Shown one piece after another: positions 9,180 to 19,794 of a DNA stretch of 64,000 nucleotides. The position numbers and the translations under genes are program-made. The stretch is from Actinacidiphila yeochonensis CN732 (lineage in GTDB: Bacteria; Actinomycetota; Actinomycetes; Streptomycetales; Streptomycetaceae), in contig NZ_JQNR01000005.1 of assembly GCF_000745345.1 (NCBI RefSeq), positions 4,650,001 to 4,714,000 of the forward strand. The letters are read 5' to 3'. Below the pieces are notes generated by a model, which was given only the letters and a program-made list of their open reading frames with translations, did not search any database and was not told where the DNA came from. Numbering within the stretch: position 1 is the stretch's first letter; each line of letters begins with the position of its first letter.

Positions 9180-9370
9180 CTTGCGAAGGATGACCTGTCG
9201 GGTTCGAGCTGGCGAAGAGATGCCCGGCCGCGTGGTGCGGCTTCACCCCAAGGGCCGCCGGTGCGCCTGGCCGGCGCGCTCCGGTACGGGCCCGTCGTGC
9301 TGGGTCCTCCGCTCCTGCCGTTGCACTCGTGTCGACCTGGCATCCGGACGGCGGCAGGACTGGGCGTCCA
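9180..9370 (-). promoter_or_regulatory. c-di-AMP riboswitch (ydaO-yuaA class)
   Basis: On the minus strand the leader reads, in order: GGATGCCAGGTCGAC, a GGAGCGGAGGACCCA segment, TTGGGGTGAAGCCGC, GCGGCCGGGC, then GAACCCGACAGGTCATCC and a closing repeat near GACGAAGGG. This matches, as I remember it, the conserved layout of ydaO-type riboswitches upstream of streptomycete cell-wall hydrolase genes such as rpfA. These usually turn expression off when c-di-AMP is high. The limits are approximate. The switch ends about 20 nt before the hydrolase start, so control may work at termination or ribosome access. Confidence 0.82.
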
Positions 9371-9460
9371 CCCGGACCGCCCCGCCACGGCGGCGGGGGC
9401 TTGTCGTCACCACGGATCGTTACGCACGCACCCTCTCCGCGGCGGCACAGAAACGCCCTG

Positions 9461-9476
9461 TGTGACACTCGTCACA
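9461..9476. promoter_or_regulatory. Crp-type operator upstream of the riboswitch
   Basis: TGTGACACTCGTCACA is a perfect TGTGA-N6-TCACA palindrome, the textbook cAMP receptor protein consensus. It lies about 90 bp upstream of the riboswitch start and 300 bp before the hydrolase. Streptomycete Crp is known to act on cell-wall hydrolase genes including rpfA, so the combination is biologically sensible. Confidence 0.65.
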
Positions 9477-9749
9477 ACCCCGCCGTCCAGGTGGAATACG
9501 TCCGCCGGGCTCCGGTTCCGCACTCGCTCCGAGCCGTTGACCTGGTGCGACTCCTGCCCGATGGGCGAAGTCCAGTCGACACGCGCAAGAGGGGGCACCG
9601 CCGCGGGCGCCGACCCGGTACGCCATCGGGTGGATCGGCGACCCCCCGGCCGGGCGCGTCGCCGGTCACGCGGCGGTACGACGAGCCCGGTCGGGGGGGC
9701 CTTCCGGCGGTCCGGTGGGCGCGGCGAGGGGCCGCGTGCCACCCGTGAT

Positions 9750-10082
9750 TCACCCGGGCGGCGGAGCGGCCGCCTCCGGCGGCACGGTCACGCGCGCCGC
9801 GCGCCGCTCCCCGTCCAGCACCCGCAGCGCACGCGCCAGTGTCGCCTCGTGCAGGCGGGACTCGCCCCGCACGTGCATCACCGTCAGCGCCTCACGCAGC
9901 GCCACCGCCCGCGCGGCCAGGGCCTGGGCTGCCCGCAGCGCCGCGTAGGTGTCGGTGCAGCGGGCGGGGTTGATCCGCCCGAGCTGGTCGACCACATCGA
10001 GGTAGCAGTCGATCAGCTCACCCTCGGCGCGGGTGAGCGCGGGCAGCGGAGTCGGCTCGGGCCGGGGCATCTCCGGGACCAC
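9750..10082 (-). CDS. Conserved-looking hypothetical protein
   Basis: This 110-aa protein has no recognised family. The middle (about residues 20-90) is helix-rich and predicted soluble, with ELIDCYLDVVDQLGRINPA and a run of Ala/Leu/Arg heptads suggesting a coiled coil. It begins 7 bp after the clpP stop on the same strand and is probably co-transcribed with it. A role as a partner or adaptor of the ClpP-like protease is only a guess from position. Confidence 0.6.
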   Translation of the reverse strand: MVPEMPRPEPTPLPALTRAEGELIDCYLDVVDQLGRINPARCTDTYAALRAAQALAARAVALREALTVMHVRGESRLHEATLARALRVLDGERRAARVTVPPEAAAPPPG

Positions 10083-10088
10083 GGGAGG

Positions 10089-10862
10089 TCACCGCGCGGG
10101 GCCGAGAGGGGTGGTCTTGCGGCTGGCCGTCACCTGGTCCACCAGGCCGTAGGCCAGGGCGCCCTGGGCGTCGAGGATCTTGTCGCGCTCGATGTCCGCG
10201 GCCACCTGCTCCTGCGTCCGGCCGGTGTGCCGGGCCAGCAGCACCTCCAACTGCTCCCGGGTGCGCAGCAGCTCCTTGGCCTGGAGCTCCAGGTCGGAGA
10301 CATCGCCCTGGACCGCCTCGGACAGCGACGGCTGGTGGATGAGGACGCGGGCGCCCGGGGTGATCATCCGCTTGCCGGGGGCGCCGGCCGCCAGCAGCAC
10401 CGCGGCCGCCGACGCGGCCTGGCCGATGCACACGGTGGCCACGTCGCAGGTGACGAACTGCATGGTGTCGTAGACCGCGGTCATCGCGGAGAACGAGCCG
10501 CCGGGCGAGTTGATGTAGAGGTTGATGTCCTGCTCGGGCGCGGAGCTCTCCAGGTAGACGAGCTGGGCCATCACGTCGTTGGCCGAGGTGTCGTCGATCG
10601 GCGTGCCCAGGAAGACGATCCGCTCCTGGAGCAGCTTGGAGTACGGGTCCATCGTGCGCTCGATCCCGCTGCTGCTGCGCTCGGTGAACTCGGGCAGCAC
10701 GTAGCGGGCTTCGGCGGACCGGACGGCGGCCGCCCCGGGCGGTACGAGGGGAGCCGGACCGTCCGTGGTCCAGGCGGACGCACCGGACGGGCCGGACGCA
10801 CCGCGCCGGTCGGCGGGAGGGGAGGACGAGGACGGGCGGTAGGGCACAGCGCACACCTCCAT
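10089..10862 (-). CDS. clpP: ClpP-family serine protease (additional, non-canonical paralogue)
   Basis: ClpP forms tetradecameric proteolytic chambers fed by ClpX or ClpC. The core is complete: NLYINSPGGS, catalytic Ser in GQAASAAAVLL (about S151), His in VLIHQP (about H176, the correct 25-residue spacing) and the Asp region AADIERDKILDAQGA. The Ser is followed by AAA instead of the usual MG(A/S). The N-terminus is extended by about 50 residues relative to E. coli. The start is uncertain: ATG 10862 or one of several downstream GTGs before ARYVLPEFTERS. It is divergent from an antitoxin gene across a 44-bp gap, so it is an accessory ClpP, not the clpP1P2 housekeeping pair. Confidence 0.88.
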   Translation of the reverse strand: MEVCAVPYRPSSSSPPADRRGASGPSGASAWTTDGPAPLVPPGAAAVRSAEARYVLPEFTERSSSGIERTMDPYSKLLQERIVFLGTPIDDTSANDVMAQLVYLESSAPEQDINLYINSPGGSFSAMTAVYDTMQFVTCDVATVCIGQAASAAAVLLAAGAPGKRMITPGARVLIHQPSLSEAVQGDVSDLELQAKELLRTREQLEVLLARHTGRTQEQVAADIERDKILDAQGALAYGLVDQVTASRKTTPLGPAR

Positions 10863-10871
10863 CGATTCAAA

Positions 10872-10888
10872 ATGTACAGGACGTACAT
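10872..10888. promoter_or_regulatory. TGTAC-type palindromic operator between clpP and the antitoxin gene
   Basis: ATGTAC-AGGAC-GTACAT is a perfect 6-bp inverted repeat in the 44-bp gap between the divergent genes. Phd/YefM proteins are known to bind palindromes with TGTACA cores. The site overlaps the upstream edge of the antitoxin promoter and must also sit against the clpP start region, so it may control both genes. Confidence 0.6.
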
Positions 10889-10893
10889 CTCGT

Positions 10894-10899
10894 TATGAT
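10894..10899 (+). promoter_or_regulatory. -10 box suggesting a leaderless antitoxin mRNA
   Basis: TATGAT lies 7 bp before the ATG at 10907, which would then be at or near the transcription start. No Shine-Dalgarno sequence precedes this ATG. Leaderless transcripts are common in streptomycetes. No clear -35 box is visible. Confidence 0.4.
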
Positions 10900-10906
10900 G
10901 GTGAGC

Positions 10907-11197
10907 ATGGCTCACGACGTCCCAGTGACACAAGCGCGCGCGCAGCTCGCCGAGCTCGTCAACCGCGTGGTCTACGGCGGTGAACAGGTGGTGCTGACCC
11001 GCCACGGCAAGCCCCTCGTCGCCCTCGTCTCCGCGGCTGACCTGGAACGACTGCGCGAGCTCGACGCCCGGGCCGAAAGCCTGACGACCAGTGTGCTCTC
11101 CTCCGTGGAGGCCCCGGTGTCCGCCAGGGGCGAACGCCAGCGGTTCGGCATCGCCGCCGAGCAGCGCGGCGCGCCGGCGGGCGACCGCCGCCCGTAA
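10907..11197 (+). CDS. Phd/YefM-family antitoxin, without a toxin partner
   Basis: The protein is 96 aa. The Phd/YefM fold is clear: VPVTQARAQLAELVNRVVYGGEQVVLTRHGKPLVALVSAADLERL. The family neutralises RelE/YoeB or Doc toxins and represses its own promoter. No toxin gene follows; the next gene is ureA, 97 bp downstream. The C-terminal 35 residues, where antitoxins grip their toxin, are Arg/Ala/Gly-rich and unremarkable. ATG 10907 is chosen as a leaderless start; ATGs at 10895 and 10898 overlap the -10 box. It may serve as a stand-alone repressor of itself and clpP. Confidence 0.85.
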   Translation: MAHDVPVTQARAQLAELVNRVVYGGEQVVLTRHGKPLVALVSAADLERLRELDARAESLTTSVLSSVEAPVSARGERQRFGIAAEQRGAPAGDRRP

Positions 11198-11294
11198 CAC
11201 GCGTTCATCCCGGTGAAACCGCGCGGACGTAACCTCACGGCTCCCGACACCGACCGGGCTCCCCGGCCGGTCCCGGAGACGGCGAGGTGCTGCG

Positions 11295-11597
11295 GTGCGG
11301 TTGACCCCCCAGGAGCAGGAGCGGCTGCTCGTCCACGTGGCCGCCGACGTCGCCGAGCGGCGGCGGGCGCGCGGCCTGCGGCTGAACCACCCCGAGGCCG
11401 TCGCGCTGATCACCGCGCACGTCCTCGAAGGCGCCCGCGACGGACGCACCGTCACCGAGCTGATGGCCTCCGGCCGCACCGTGCTCGGCCGCGCCGAGGT
11501 CATGGAGGGCATTCCCGAGATGGTGGATCGGGTGCAGGTCGAGGCGACCTTCCCGGATGGCACCAAGCTGGTCACCGTCCACCAGCCGATCGTCTGA
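11295..11597 (+). CDS. ureA: Urease subunit gamma UreA
   Basis: The 100-aa smallest urease subunit begins MRLTPQEQERLLVHVAADVAERR and ends VEATFPDGTKLVTVHQPIV, both family hallmarks. Together with UreB and UreC it makes the cytoplasmic (UreABC)3 enzyme that hydrolyses urea to ammonia and carbamate. The GTG start follows GGAGACGGCGAGG. It is the first gene of ureABCFGD. Confidence 0.96.
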   Translation: MRLTPQEQERLLVHVAADVAERRRARGLRLNHPEAVALITAHVLEGARDGRTVTELMASGRTVLGRAEVMEGIPEMVDRVQVEATFPDGTKLVTVHQPIV

Positions 11598-11607
11598 GGG
11601 GGATGCC

Positions 11608-12049
11608 GTGATTCCCGGGGAGATCCTGCCGGCTTCCGACCCGCTGCCGCTCAACGCCGGACGGCCCGTCACCCGGCTGACCGTGCTCAACGCCGCCGAC
11701 CGGCCCGTCCAGGTCGGCTCCCACTACCACTTCGCCGAGGCCAACCCCGGCCTGCTCTTCGACCGCGGCGCCGCCCGCGGGCAGCGGCTGCACATCGCGG
11801 CCGGGACCGCTGTGCGCTTCGAGCCCGGCATCCCGGCCGAGGTCGAGCTGGTGCCGATCGCCGGCCTGCGGATCGTCCCCGGCCTGCGCGGGGAGACCGC
11901 CGGACCGCTCGACACCGCCGACCGGGACGCCGCGAACCCTTCCGCCGACGCGAACCCCGCCGGTGCGGGCGTTCCGGGCGGGACGGGCGGGATGGGGACC
12001 GCCGCCGGGGCAGCCGATGTCCAGCGGCCCGAGCGGGACGGAGCCCGGG

Positions 12050-12057
<8 letters not shown>
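11608..12057 (+). CDS. ureB: Urease subunit beta UreB, with C-terminal extension
   Basis: The conserved core is MIPGEILPASDPLPLNAGRP, VGSHYHFAEANPGLLFDR and AGTAVRFEPG. The protein is 149 aa, whereas stand-alone UreB is usually a little over 100. The extra 45 residues are Ala/Gly/Asp/Pro-rich and end at a TGA overlapping the ureC ATG (ATGCCTGA). The tail looks like a flexible linker of unknown value. The GTG at 11608 follows GAGGGGGATGCC. Confidence 0.95.
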
Positions 12058-13771
<1,714 letters not shown>

Positions 13772-13779
13772 AGGACGCC

Positions 13780-14490
13780 GTGACGACCACCGGGAACGGT
13801 CCCGCCCCGCAGCCGGCGGCCCGCGCCGCCCTGCTGCTCCTGGCCGACGGCCGCTTCCCGGCCGGCGGGCACGCCCACTCCGGCGGAGTGGAGGCCGCGG
13901 TGGCCGCCGGACGGGTGCGCGACGCGGCCACGCTCGCGGACTTCTGCCGCGGCCGGCTGCACACCACAGGACTGGTCGCCGCCGCACTGGCCGCGGCGGC
14001 GACCGCCGGGGCCGACCCCACCGCCCTCGACACGGCGGCCGACGCCCGCACCCCCTCCGCCGCGCTGCGCGCCTCCTCCCGCCGACTGGGCCGCCAACTG
14101 CTGCGCGCCGCACGGACGGTGTGGCCCGCGCCGACGCTGGAAGCGCTCGCCGCGGCCGCTCCCCGCGGCCTCCACCAGCCGGTCGTGCTCGGTGCCGTGG
14201 CGGCCGCGGCCGGCCTCCAGCCGCACGACGCCGCGCTCGCCGCCGTGCACGACAGCACCACGACGCCCGCCACCGCCGCCGTGCGGCTGCTCGGCCTCGA
14301 CCCCTTCCACGCGGCGGCCGTGCTGGCCGATCTGGCCGCCGAGGTGGACGAGGTCGCCGAGCGGGCCGCCCGCTGCGGGCTGCGCGCCGCCACCCACGGC
14401 CCGGCCGCGCTGCCGGCGGCCTCCGCCCCGCTGCTGGACCTCACGGCGGAGGCGCACGTCCGCTGGCCGGTCCGGCTCTTCGCGTCATGA
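13780..14490 (+). CDS. ureF: Urease accessory protein UreF
   Basis: This 236-aa helical chaperone activates the UreG GTPase within the UreDFG complex on apo-urease. Typical features are the near-N-terminal LLLLADGRFPAGGHAHSGGVE, then HQPVVLGAVAAAAGL. Its GTG start lies 8 bp after the ureC stop and follows GAAGGACGCC. The rest of the protein is Ala-rich, as usual for actinobacterial UreF. Confidence 0.9.
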   Translation: MTTTGNGPAPQPAARAALLLLADGRFPAGGHAHSGGVEAAVAAGRVRDAATLADFCRGRLHTTGLVAAALAAAATAGADPTALDTAADARTPSAALRASSRRLGRQLLRAARTVWPAPTLEALAAAAPRGLHQPVVLGAVAAAAGLQPHDAALAAVHDSTTTPATAAVRLLGLDPFHAAAVLADLAAEVDEVAERAARCGLRAATHGPAALPAASAPLLDLTAEAHVRWPVRLFAS

Positions 14491-14665
14491 CCCGCCGCGC
14501 CGCCCGAACACACGGCCTCGCCCCGCGAACCGAGCCCGCGGCGGCCCTCGCCGACGTCATGCCGCTCGGCCTCCGGACCGGCTCCGACGGCCCCACGGCC
14601 CGGCGAAGGGGCCCGACCCGACGACCCCCGGTCCGAAGAGCAGCGACGACGTCCGACGTGACGAC

Positions 14666-14775
14666 GTCCGACGCGAAGGGGTCGGACGCGAAGGGGGCGG
14701 ACGCGAAGGAGTCCGACGCGAAGAGGTCCGACCCCGAGCCGTTCGGTACGAAGCCGTTCGGTACGAAGCCGTTCG
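14666..14775. repeat. Two 15-bp tandem repeat arrays between ureF and ureG
   Basis: The 331-bp ureF-ureG gap contains four copies of a 15-bp unit like GTCCGACGCGAAGGG (14666-14725) and then two full copies plus a partial copy of GCCGTTCGGTACGAA (14738-14775). An open frame from the ATGA at the ureF stop passes through the repeats (SDAKG-like and KPFGT units) but runs into ureG out of frame and resembles no family. I therefore treat it as a spacer minisatellite. Repeat number probably varies between strains. Confidence 0.7.
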
Positions 14776-14821
14776 ACCCGGCCCGTGTCCGGCGGACGGG
14801 GCCCACCGAGAGGAGCAGACG

Positions 14822-15495
<674 letters not shown>

Positions 15496-15499
<4 letters not shown>

Positions 15500-16407
15500 C
15501 CGGCACGCTCGCCGGGAGCGTCGCGGCGGGAAGCGGCGTCGCGGACCACGGCGCGGGGGATCGCGGTGTGACGGGTCACGGCGCGGCGGATCGCCGGCCC
15601 GCAGGGGTGCGGGCCGTGGCACGGATGCGGGCCGAGCCGGACGGGCGGGGCGGCACCGTGCTGCCGCTGCTGGCGGGGGAGGGGCCGCTCGCGCTGCGCC
15701 GCACCCGGGCCGTGGGGGACGGCGCGCACGTCACCGTCGTCGGTGCGATGTCCGCGCCGCTGGGCGGGGACCGGCTGCGGATCGAGGCCGAGGTGGCGGC
15801 GGGCGCCCGGCTGACCGTGGGCGCCTCGGCGGCGACGGTGTCCCTGCCGGGCCCCCACGGGGAGCGGGCCGGGTACGAGGTGCGGCTGCGGGTGGGTGAG
15901 GGAGCCGTCCTGCGCTGGCTGCCGGAGCCGGTGATCGCCGCCCGGGGCAGCGACCTGCGGACGGCCACCACCGCCGACATCGCCCCGGGCGGCTGTCTGG
16001 TGCTGCGCGAGGAGCAGGTGCTGGGCCGGCACGCCGAACCGTCCGGCCGGCTCGAAGCCCGTCTCACCGTGCGTCACGCCGGCGCGGACCTGCTCGACCA
16101 GGAGCTGCGCTTCGGCCCCGGAACCGCACCCGGTTGGGCGGGGCCGGCGGTGCTCGGCGGCCACCGCGCCGTCGGCCAGCTCCTGCTGGCGGCGCCGGAG
16201 CCGGTCCTCGCGGCGGTCCTGGCCTCGGCGGACGAAGCGGGCACGGCGGTGACGGAGGACGGCCCGGACGGCGCCGGCCTGGCGGCCCTCACCCCGCTGG
16301 CCGGTCCGGCGCTGCTGGCCACCGCGCTCGCCGTGGACGGCCGCCGGCTGCGCCGCCTGCTCGACGCGTACCTGGCACTGTTCGACGCGGCGGTGCGCTC
16401 CTGGTGA
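15496..16407 (+). CDS. ureD: Urease accessory protein UreD
   Basis: UreD (UreH) is the scaffold that holds UreF and UreG on apo-urease. The 303-aa product shows the family's beta-rich pattern with VTVVGAMSAPLGGDRLRIEAEVAAGARL and LPEPVIAARGSDL. GTG 15496 overlaps the ureG stop, giving coupled translation; GTG 15478 is an alternative. It is the last urease gene. No ureE or nickel transporter gene is present in the window. Confidence 0.9.
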
Positions 16408-16440
16408 GAGACACGGCCATCGGACCGACGGTCGCCCCGC

Positions 16441-16496
16441 CTGCCCGCCTGCCCGCCTGCCCGCCTGCCCGCCTGCCCGCCTGCCCGCCTGCCCGG
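16441..16496. repeat. 8-bp tandem repeat after ureD
   Basis: Six perfect copies of CTGCCCGC and a seventh ending in G lie in the 179-bp gap between the convergent ureD and antiporter genes. This is simple-sequence DNA and probably unstable in copy number. It has no obvious stem-loop function. Confidence 0.75.
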
Positions 16497-16586
16497 CCCA
16501 CCTGAGTGCCCGGACGTGTCCGGAGGTGCCCCGACCCTGCCCAGCGCTCTCCGCGCTGACGGAACGTGAAGCCTGTGGTTCGGCCG

Positions 16587-17690
16587 TCACGGGGTGACCG
16601 CCAGCTCCAGGTAGGCGGCGAACAGGACGAGGTGCACGCCGCCCTGGAGGACGGTCGCCCGGCCGGGGACCACCGTCAGGGTGCTCACCACCAGCGTCAG
16701 GGTCAGCAGCACCATGTCCGTGGGGTCCAGGCCCAGGACGAGGGGGCCCGACATCCAGAAGGAGGCGACCGCGACCGCCGGCACCGTCAGGCCGATACTC
16801 GCCATGGCCGAGCCCAGCGCGAGGTTGAGGCTGGTCTGCACCTGGTCCCGCCGGGCCGCCCGGAGCGCCGCGATCGACTCGGGCAGCAGCACCAGCAGCG
16901 CGATGATCACGCCGACCACGGCGTGCGGCAGCCCGACGGCGGCCACCCCGGTCTCGATGGTGTGCGAGACGCTCTTGGCCAGGCCCACCACACCCACCAG
17001 CGCCAGCGCGAGCAGCACCAGGCTGGCCAGCACCCGGCGGCGGGACGGCTGTGCCACCTCCTCGTGCCCGTCGCCGGCCGCGCCGTGATCGCGGCTGACG
17101 GGGAGGAAGAACTCCCGGTGCCGCACCGTCTGCGTGGCGACGAACAGCCCGTAGAGCGCCAGCGACGCGACCGCCGCGAAGACCAGCTGGGACGAGGAGA
17201 ACTCCGGCCCGCGCCGACTGGTGGTGAACCTCGGCAGCACCAGGCTGAGGGTGGCGAGCGTGCCCACGGTCGCCAGCGCGCCGCCCGTCCCCTCCGGCTG
17301 GAACACCGCCAGCCGGTGCCGCAGCGCGGCCATCGTCAGGCACAGGCCGACGATCCCGTTGCAGGTGATCATCACAGCGGCGAAGACGGTGTCGCGCGCC
17401 AGAACGGGCCCCTTGGAACCGCCGTCGGCCATGAGGGTGACGATCAGCGCCACTTCGATCACCGTCACCGCGACGGCCAGCACCAGCGAGCCGAACGGCT
17501 CCCCCACGCGGTGGGCGATCACCTCGGCGTGGTGCACCGCGGCCAGGACGGCCCCCGCCAGCACCACCGAGGTGACCGCCACCACCGGGACGGACAGCGA
17601 GCGCCCCCACACGGCTGCCAGGAGGGCGACCGCCAGCACCGGGGCCGCCACGGTCCACCGCGCGGCGAGGGATCGCAAGCGCTCGGCCAT
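16587..17690 (-). CDS. Ca2+/H+ antiporter of the ChaA type
   Basis: This 367-aa membrane protein has about 11 hydrophobic segments and two CaCA-type alpha repeats: LAVAVTVIEVALIVTLM with an acidic residue in the first half, and ALLVLLPESIAALRAA with a Glu in the second. The size and repeat spacing match ChaA calcium/proton exchangers of the inner membrane. Start ATG 17690 follows GGAG at 9 nt; a GTG at 17720 would add ten residues. It stands alone, convergent with the urease operon. Confidence 0.82.
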   Translation of the reverse strand: MAERLRSLAARWTVAAPVLAVALLAAVWGRSLSVPVVAVTSVVLAGAVLAAVHHAEVIAHRVGEPFGSLVLAVAVTVIEVALIVTLMADGGSKGPVLARDTVFAAVMITCNGIVGLCLTMAALRHRLAVFQPEGTGGALATVGTLATLSLVLPRFTTSRRGPEFSSSQLVFAAVASLALYGLFVATQTVRHREFFLPVSRDHGAAGDGHEEVAQPSRRRVLASLVLLALALVGVVGLAKSVSHTIETGVAAVGLPHAVVGVIIALLVLLPESIAALRAARRDQVQTSLNLALGSAMASIGLTVPAVAVASFWMSGPLVLGLDPTDMVLLTLTLVVSTLTVVPGRATVLQGGVHLVLFAAYLELAVTP

Positions 17691-17903
17691 GCCCCGATGC
17701 TCCACCGCCGCCGCGCCCACGGCGACTCCGGCGCCCCCAGCCGGGGGTGCGGCGCCGCTCCGGCGCGGCTGCGGCGGACGGCGGACCGCACCGGGCCCAC
17801 CGGGCTGTCTGGGTTGCGGACCGCTGCCGCGCGTCTGCCGACGTGACAGGCACCCGCTTCCGCGGCAGCCCGAGCGGCCCCGCGAGGCCGAGCATCCGAC
17901 TGC

Positions 17904-18865
17904 TCAGGGCAGCCGGGCCGGCGGCCCTCCGGCGGCGGCCAGCTCGTCGACGAGAGCGCGGGCCAGGTCCGACGGCCGGTGCGCGGTGAGCACCTCCACG
18001 CGGTGGACGAGGCGCGGTTCGACCAGGGGTACCGCGCCGTCGCCGGCCACCGAGCGGGGGAGCAGGGCCAGACCCTGGCCTGCCTCGGCGAGGGCGCGCA
18101 GGGCGGTGGGGTCGGCGCCGTCGCAGTGGACGGAGACGGGGAACCCGCCGCCGGTCGCGGCCCGCAGGGGCGCCAGCGGAACAGCCCCGGAGGCGTCCAG
18201 CCAGAGCGCGTCGGCCAGGTCCGCCAGCCGCAGCCCGGCGCGTCCCGCGAGCGGATGGCCGGGCGGCAGCACCACGCACAGCGGCTCCTCACTCGCGGAT
18301 GTCACCCGGAGCCCGGCCGCCCCGGTACGCGCAGCGGATCGGTGGGCGCGGCCACCCCGGCGACGAACCCGACGTCCAGCGCACCCGCGCCGCCGCCCGC
18401 ACCCGTACGTGCGCCCGTCCCCTGGTCCGCTGCCTCGCTCTCGCGCTCCGGCGCGAGCAGGTCCCGCACCACCCCCGCGGTGTCCGCCCAGCGCACCGAG
18501 ACCCGCGCCCGCGGCGCACCCGCCCGGACCCGGGCCAGCGCCCCGGCCGCCGCCGGGCCGAAGGCCAGCGGCGCGGCTCCCAGCGCGAGGCGGGCCCGCG
18601 GCGAGCGGGCCACCCGCACCACGTCGGCGCGGGCCGCGGCGAGTCGGGCGAGCAGCGGTCCGGTGTGGTCGAGCAGGCGCGCGCCGGCCTCGGTGGGCAC
18701 CACGGGGCGGCGGCTGAGCAGCGGGACGCCGAGGTCGGCCTCCAGGGCGGCGATGTGCTGGGAGACGGCCGACTGCGTGTAGCCGAGCGCGCGGGCGGCG
18801 GCCGAGAACGAGCGCAGCCGAGCGACCTCCCCGAAGGTGCGCAGCAGATGCGGGTCCATGGTCAT
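17904..18865 (-). CDS. LysR-family transcriptional regulator, with an apparent frameshift
   Basis: The N-terminal winged HTH is clear: LLRTFGEVARLRSFSAAARALGYTQSAVSQHIAALEADLGVPLLSRR. The effector domain begins in the same frame, up to GFVAGVAAPTDPLRV, then the frame reaches a stop at 18302. The rest of the domain (EEPLCVVLPPGHPLAG, ADLADALWLDAS, GQGLALLPRSV, RPSDLARALVDEL) continues in another frame to a stop at 17904. One missing base near 18320-18330 reconciles the two. It is divergent from the amidotransferase-like gene at 18937, its likely target. Confidence 0.8.
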
Positions 18866-18936
18866 CAGTATCCCTGATGGACCGGCAGCAAATCATCGTT
18901 GGACGTGATGTGCTGACGGGGCCGAGGATCATCCGT

Positions 18937-19719
18937 ATGACGACCCCGACGACCGCCTCCCCGTCCGACGCGGCCGGTCCCGCCGCCTGTCCCGCCCTCC
19001 CGCCCCGGCCCGCGCGGATCGCCCTCGTCGGCGACCGCAGCGCCTCCGTCCGCTCCCACCAGCGCGTACCCGGGCTGCTCCGCGCCCTGCGGGACCGCCA
19101 CGGGCTGCCCGTCGACGGCTACTGGGTCCCGACGCCCGACGCCGAACTCCCGGGCGCCGTCGCGGGGTTCGACGCGGTGTGGCTGCTGCCGGGCAGCCCG
19201 TACCGCAGCGAGTCCGGTGCCCTCGGCGCGGTGCGGGCCGCCCGGGAGGAGGGCGTCCCCTTCCTCGGTACCTGCGGCGGGTTCCAGCACGCGCTGCTGG
19301 AGTTCGCCAGGAACGTGTGCGGTCTCACCGGCGCCCGGCACGCCGAGAACGACCCCGAAGGCGACCCCGACGACCTGCTCATCGCCCCGCTGACCTGCTC
19401 GCTTGCCGGCCGGGAGGGCAGGCTGCGCACCGTACCGGGCAGCCTTGCCGAACGCCTTCTCGGCAGCCGGGAGACCGTGGAGCGCTTCCACTGCGCCTAC
19501 GGGCCGGTCCCCGGACCCCTGCCGCGCCTGGAGGCGGCCGGGCTGCGCTTCACCGCCCACGACCCGGACGGTGAGCCCCGGGCCGCCGAACTCCCCGCCC
19601 ACCCCTTCTTCCTGGCCGCGCTCTTCCAGCCGGAGCTGGCCGGCGACGGCACCGTCGCGCACCCCTTCGTCCGAGGACTGGCCGAGGCCGCCGTCCGACA
19701 CGCCGCCGCACGGCCCTGA
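18937..19719 (+). CDS. CTP-synthase C-terminal-like class I glutamine amidotransferase
   Basis: This 260-aa protein resembles the glutaminase half of CTP synthase without the synthetase half. The start region RIALVGDRSASVRSHQRVP, WLLPGSPYRSE and the nucleophile motif FLGTCGGFQHALLE (about C113) are clear. Where CTP synthase has the catalytic HPE there is QPE (LAALFQPEL, about Q231). The standard Cys-His-Glu triad may therefore be incomplete and the protein may not hydrolyse glutamine. ATG 18937 is used; a longer frame back to 18877 looks non-coding. It is divergent from the LysR gene. Confidence 0.78.
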   Translation: MTTPTTASPSDAAGPAACPALPPRPARIALVGDRSASVRSHQRVPGLLRALRDRHGLPVDGYWVPTPDAELPGAVAGFDAVWLLPGSPYRSESGALGAVRAAREEGVPFLGTCGGFQHALLEFARNVCGLTGARHAENDPEGDPDDLLIAPLTCSLAGREGRLRTVPGSLAERLLGSRETVERFHCAYGPVPGPLPRLEAAGLRFTAHDPDGEPRAAELPAHPFFLAALFQPELAGDGTVAHPFVRGLAEAAVRHAAARP

Positions 19720-19794
19720 CGCCCCTCCCGCGACGGACGCGCACCCGCCCATGGTCCACGGCAGCGGACGGCGGCCGTCTGGCAGACTGCCGTG

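Noticed and set aside
14487..14821. Open frame starting with ATGA at the ureF stop and passing through the 15-bp repeats
   Set aside because: It enters ureG out of frame, is Arg/Pro/Thr-rich and matches no urease protein; better read as a repeat-bearing spacer.
16438..16500. CTGCCCGC array as a CRISPR or attachment site
   Set aside because: Units are 8 bp with no spacers and no integrase or cas genes nearby; simple tandem repeat.
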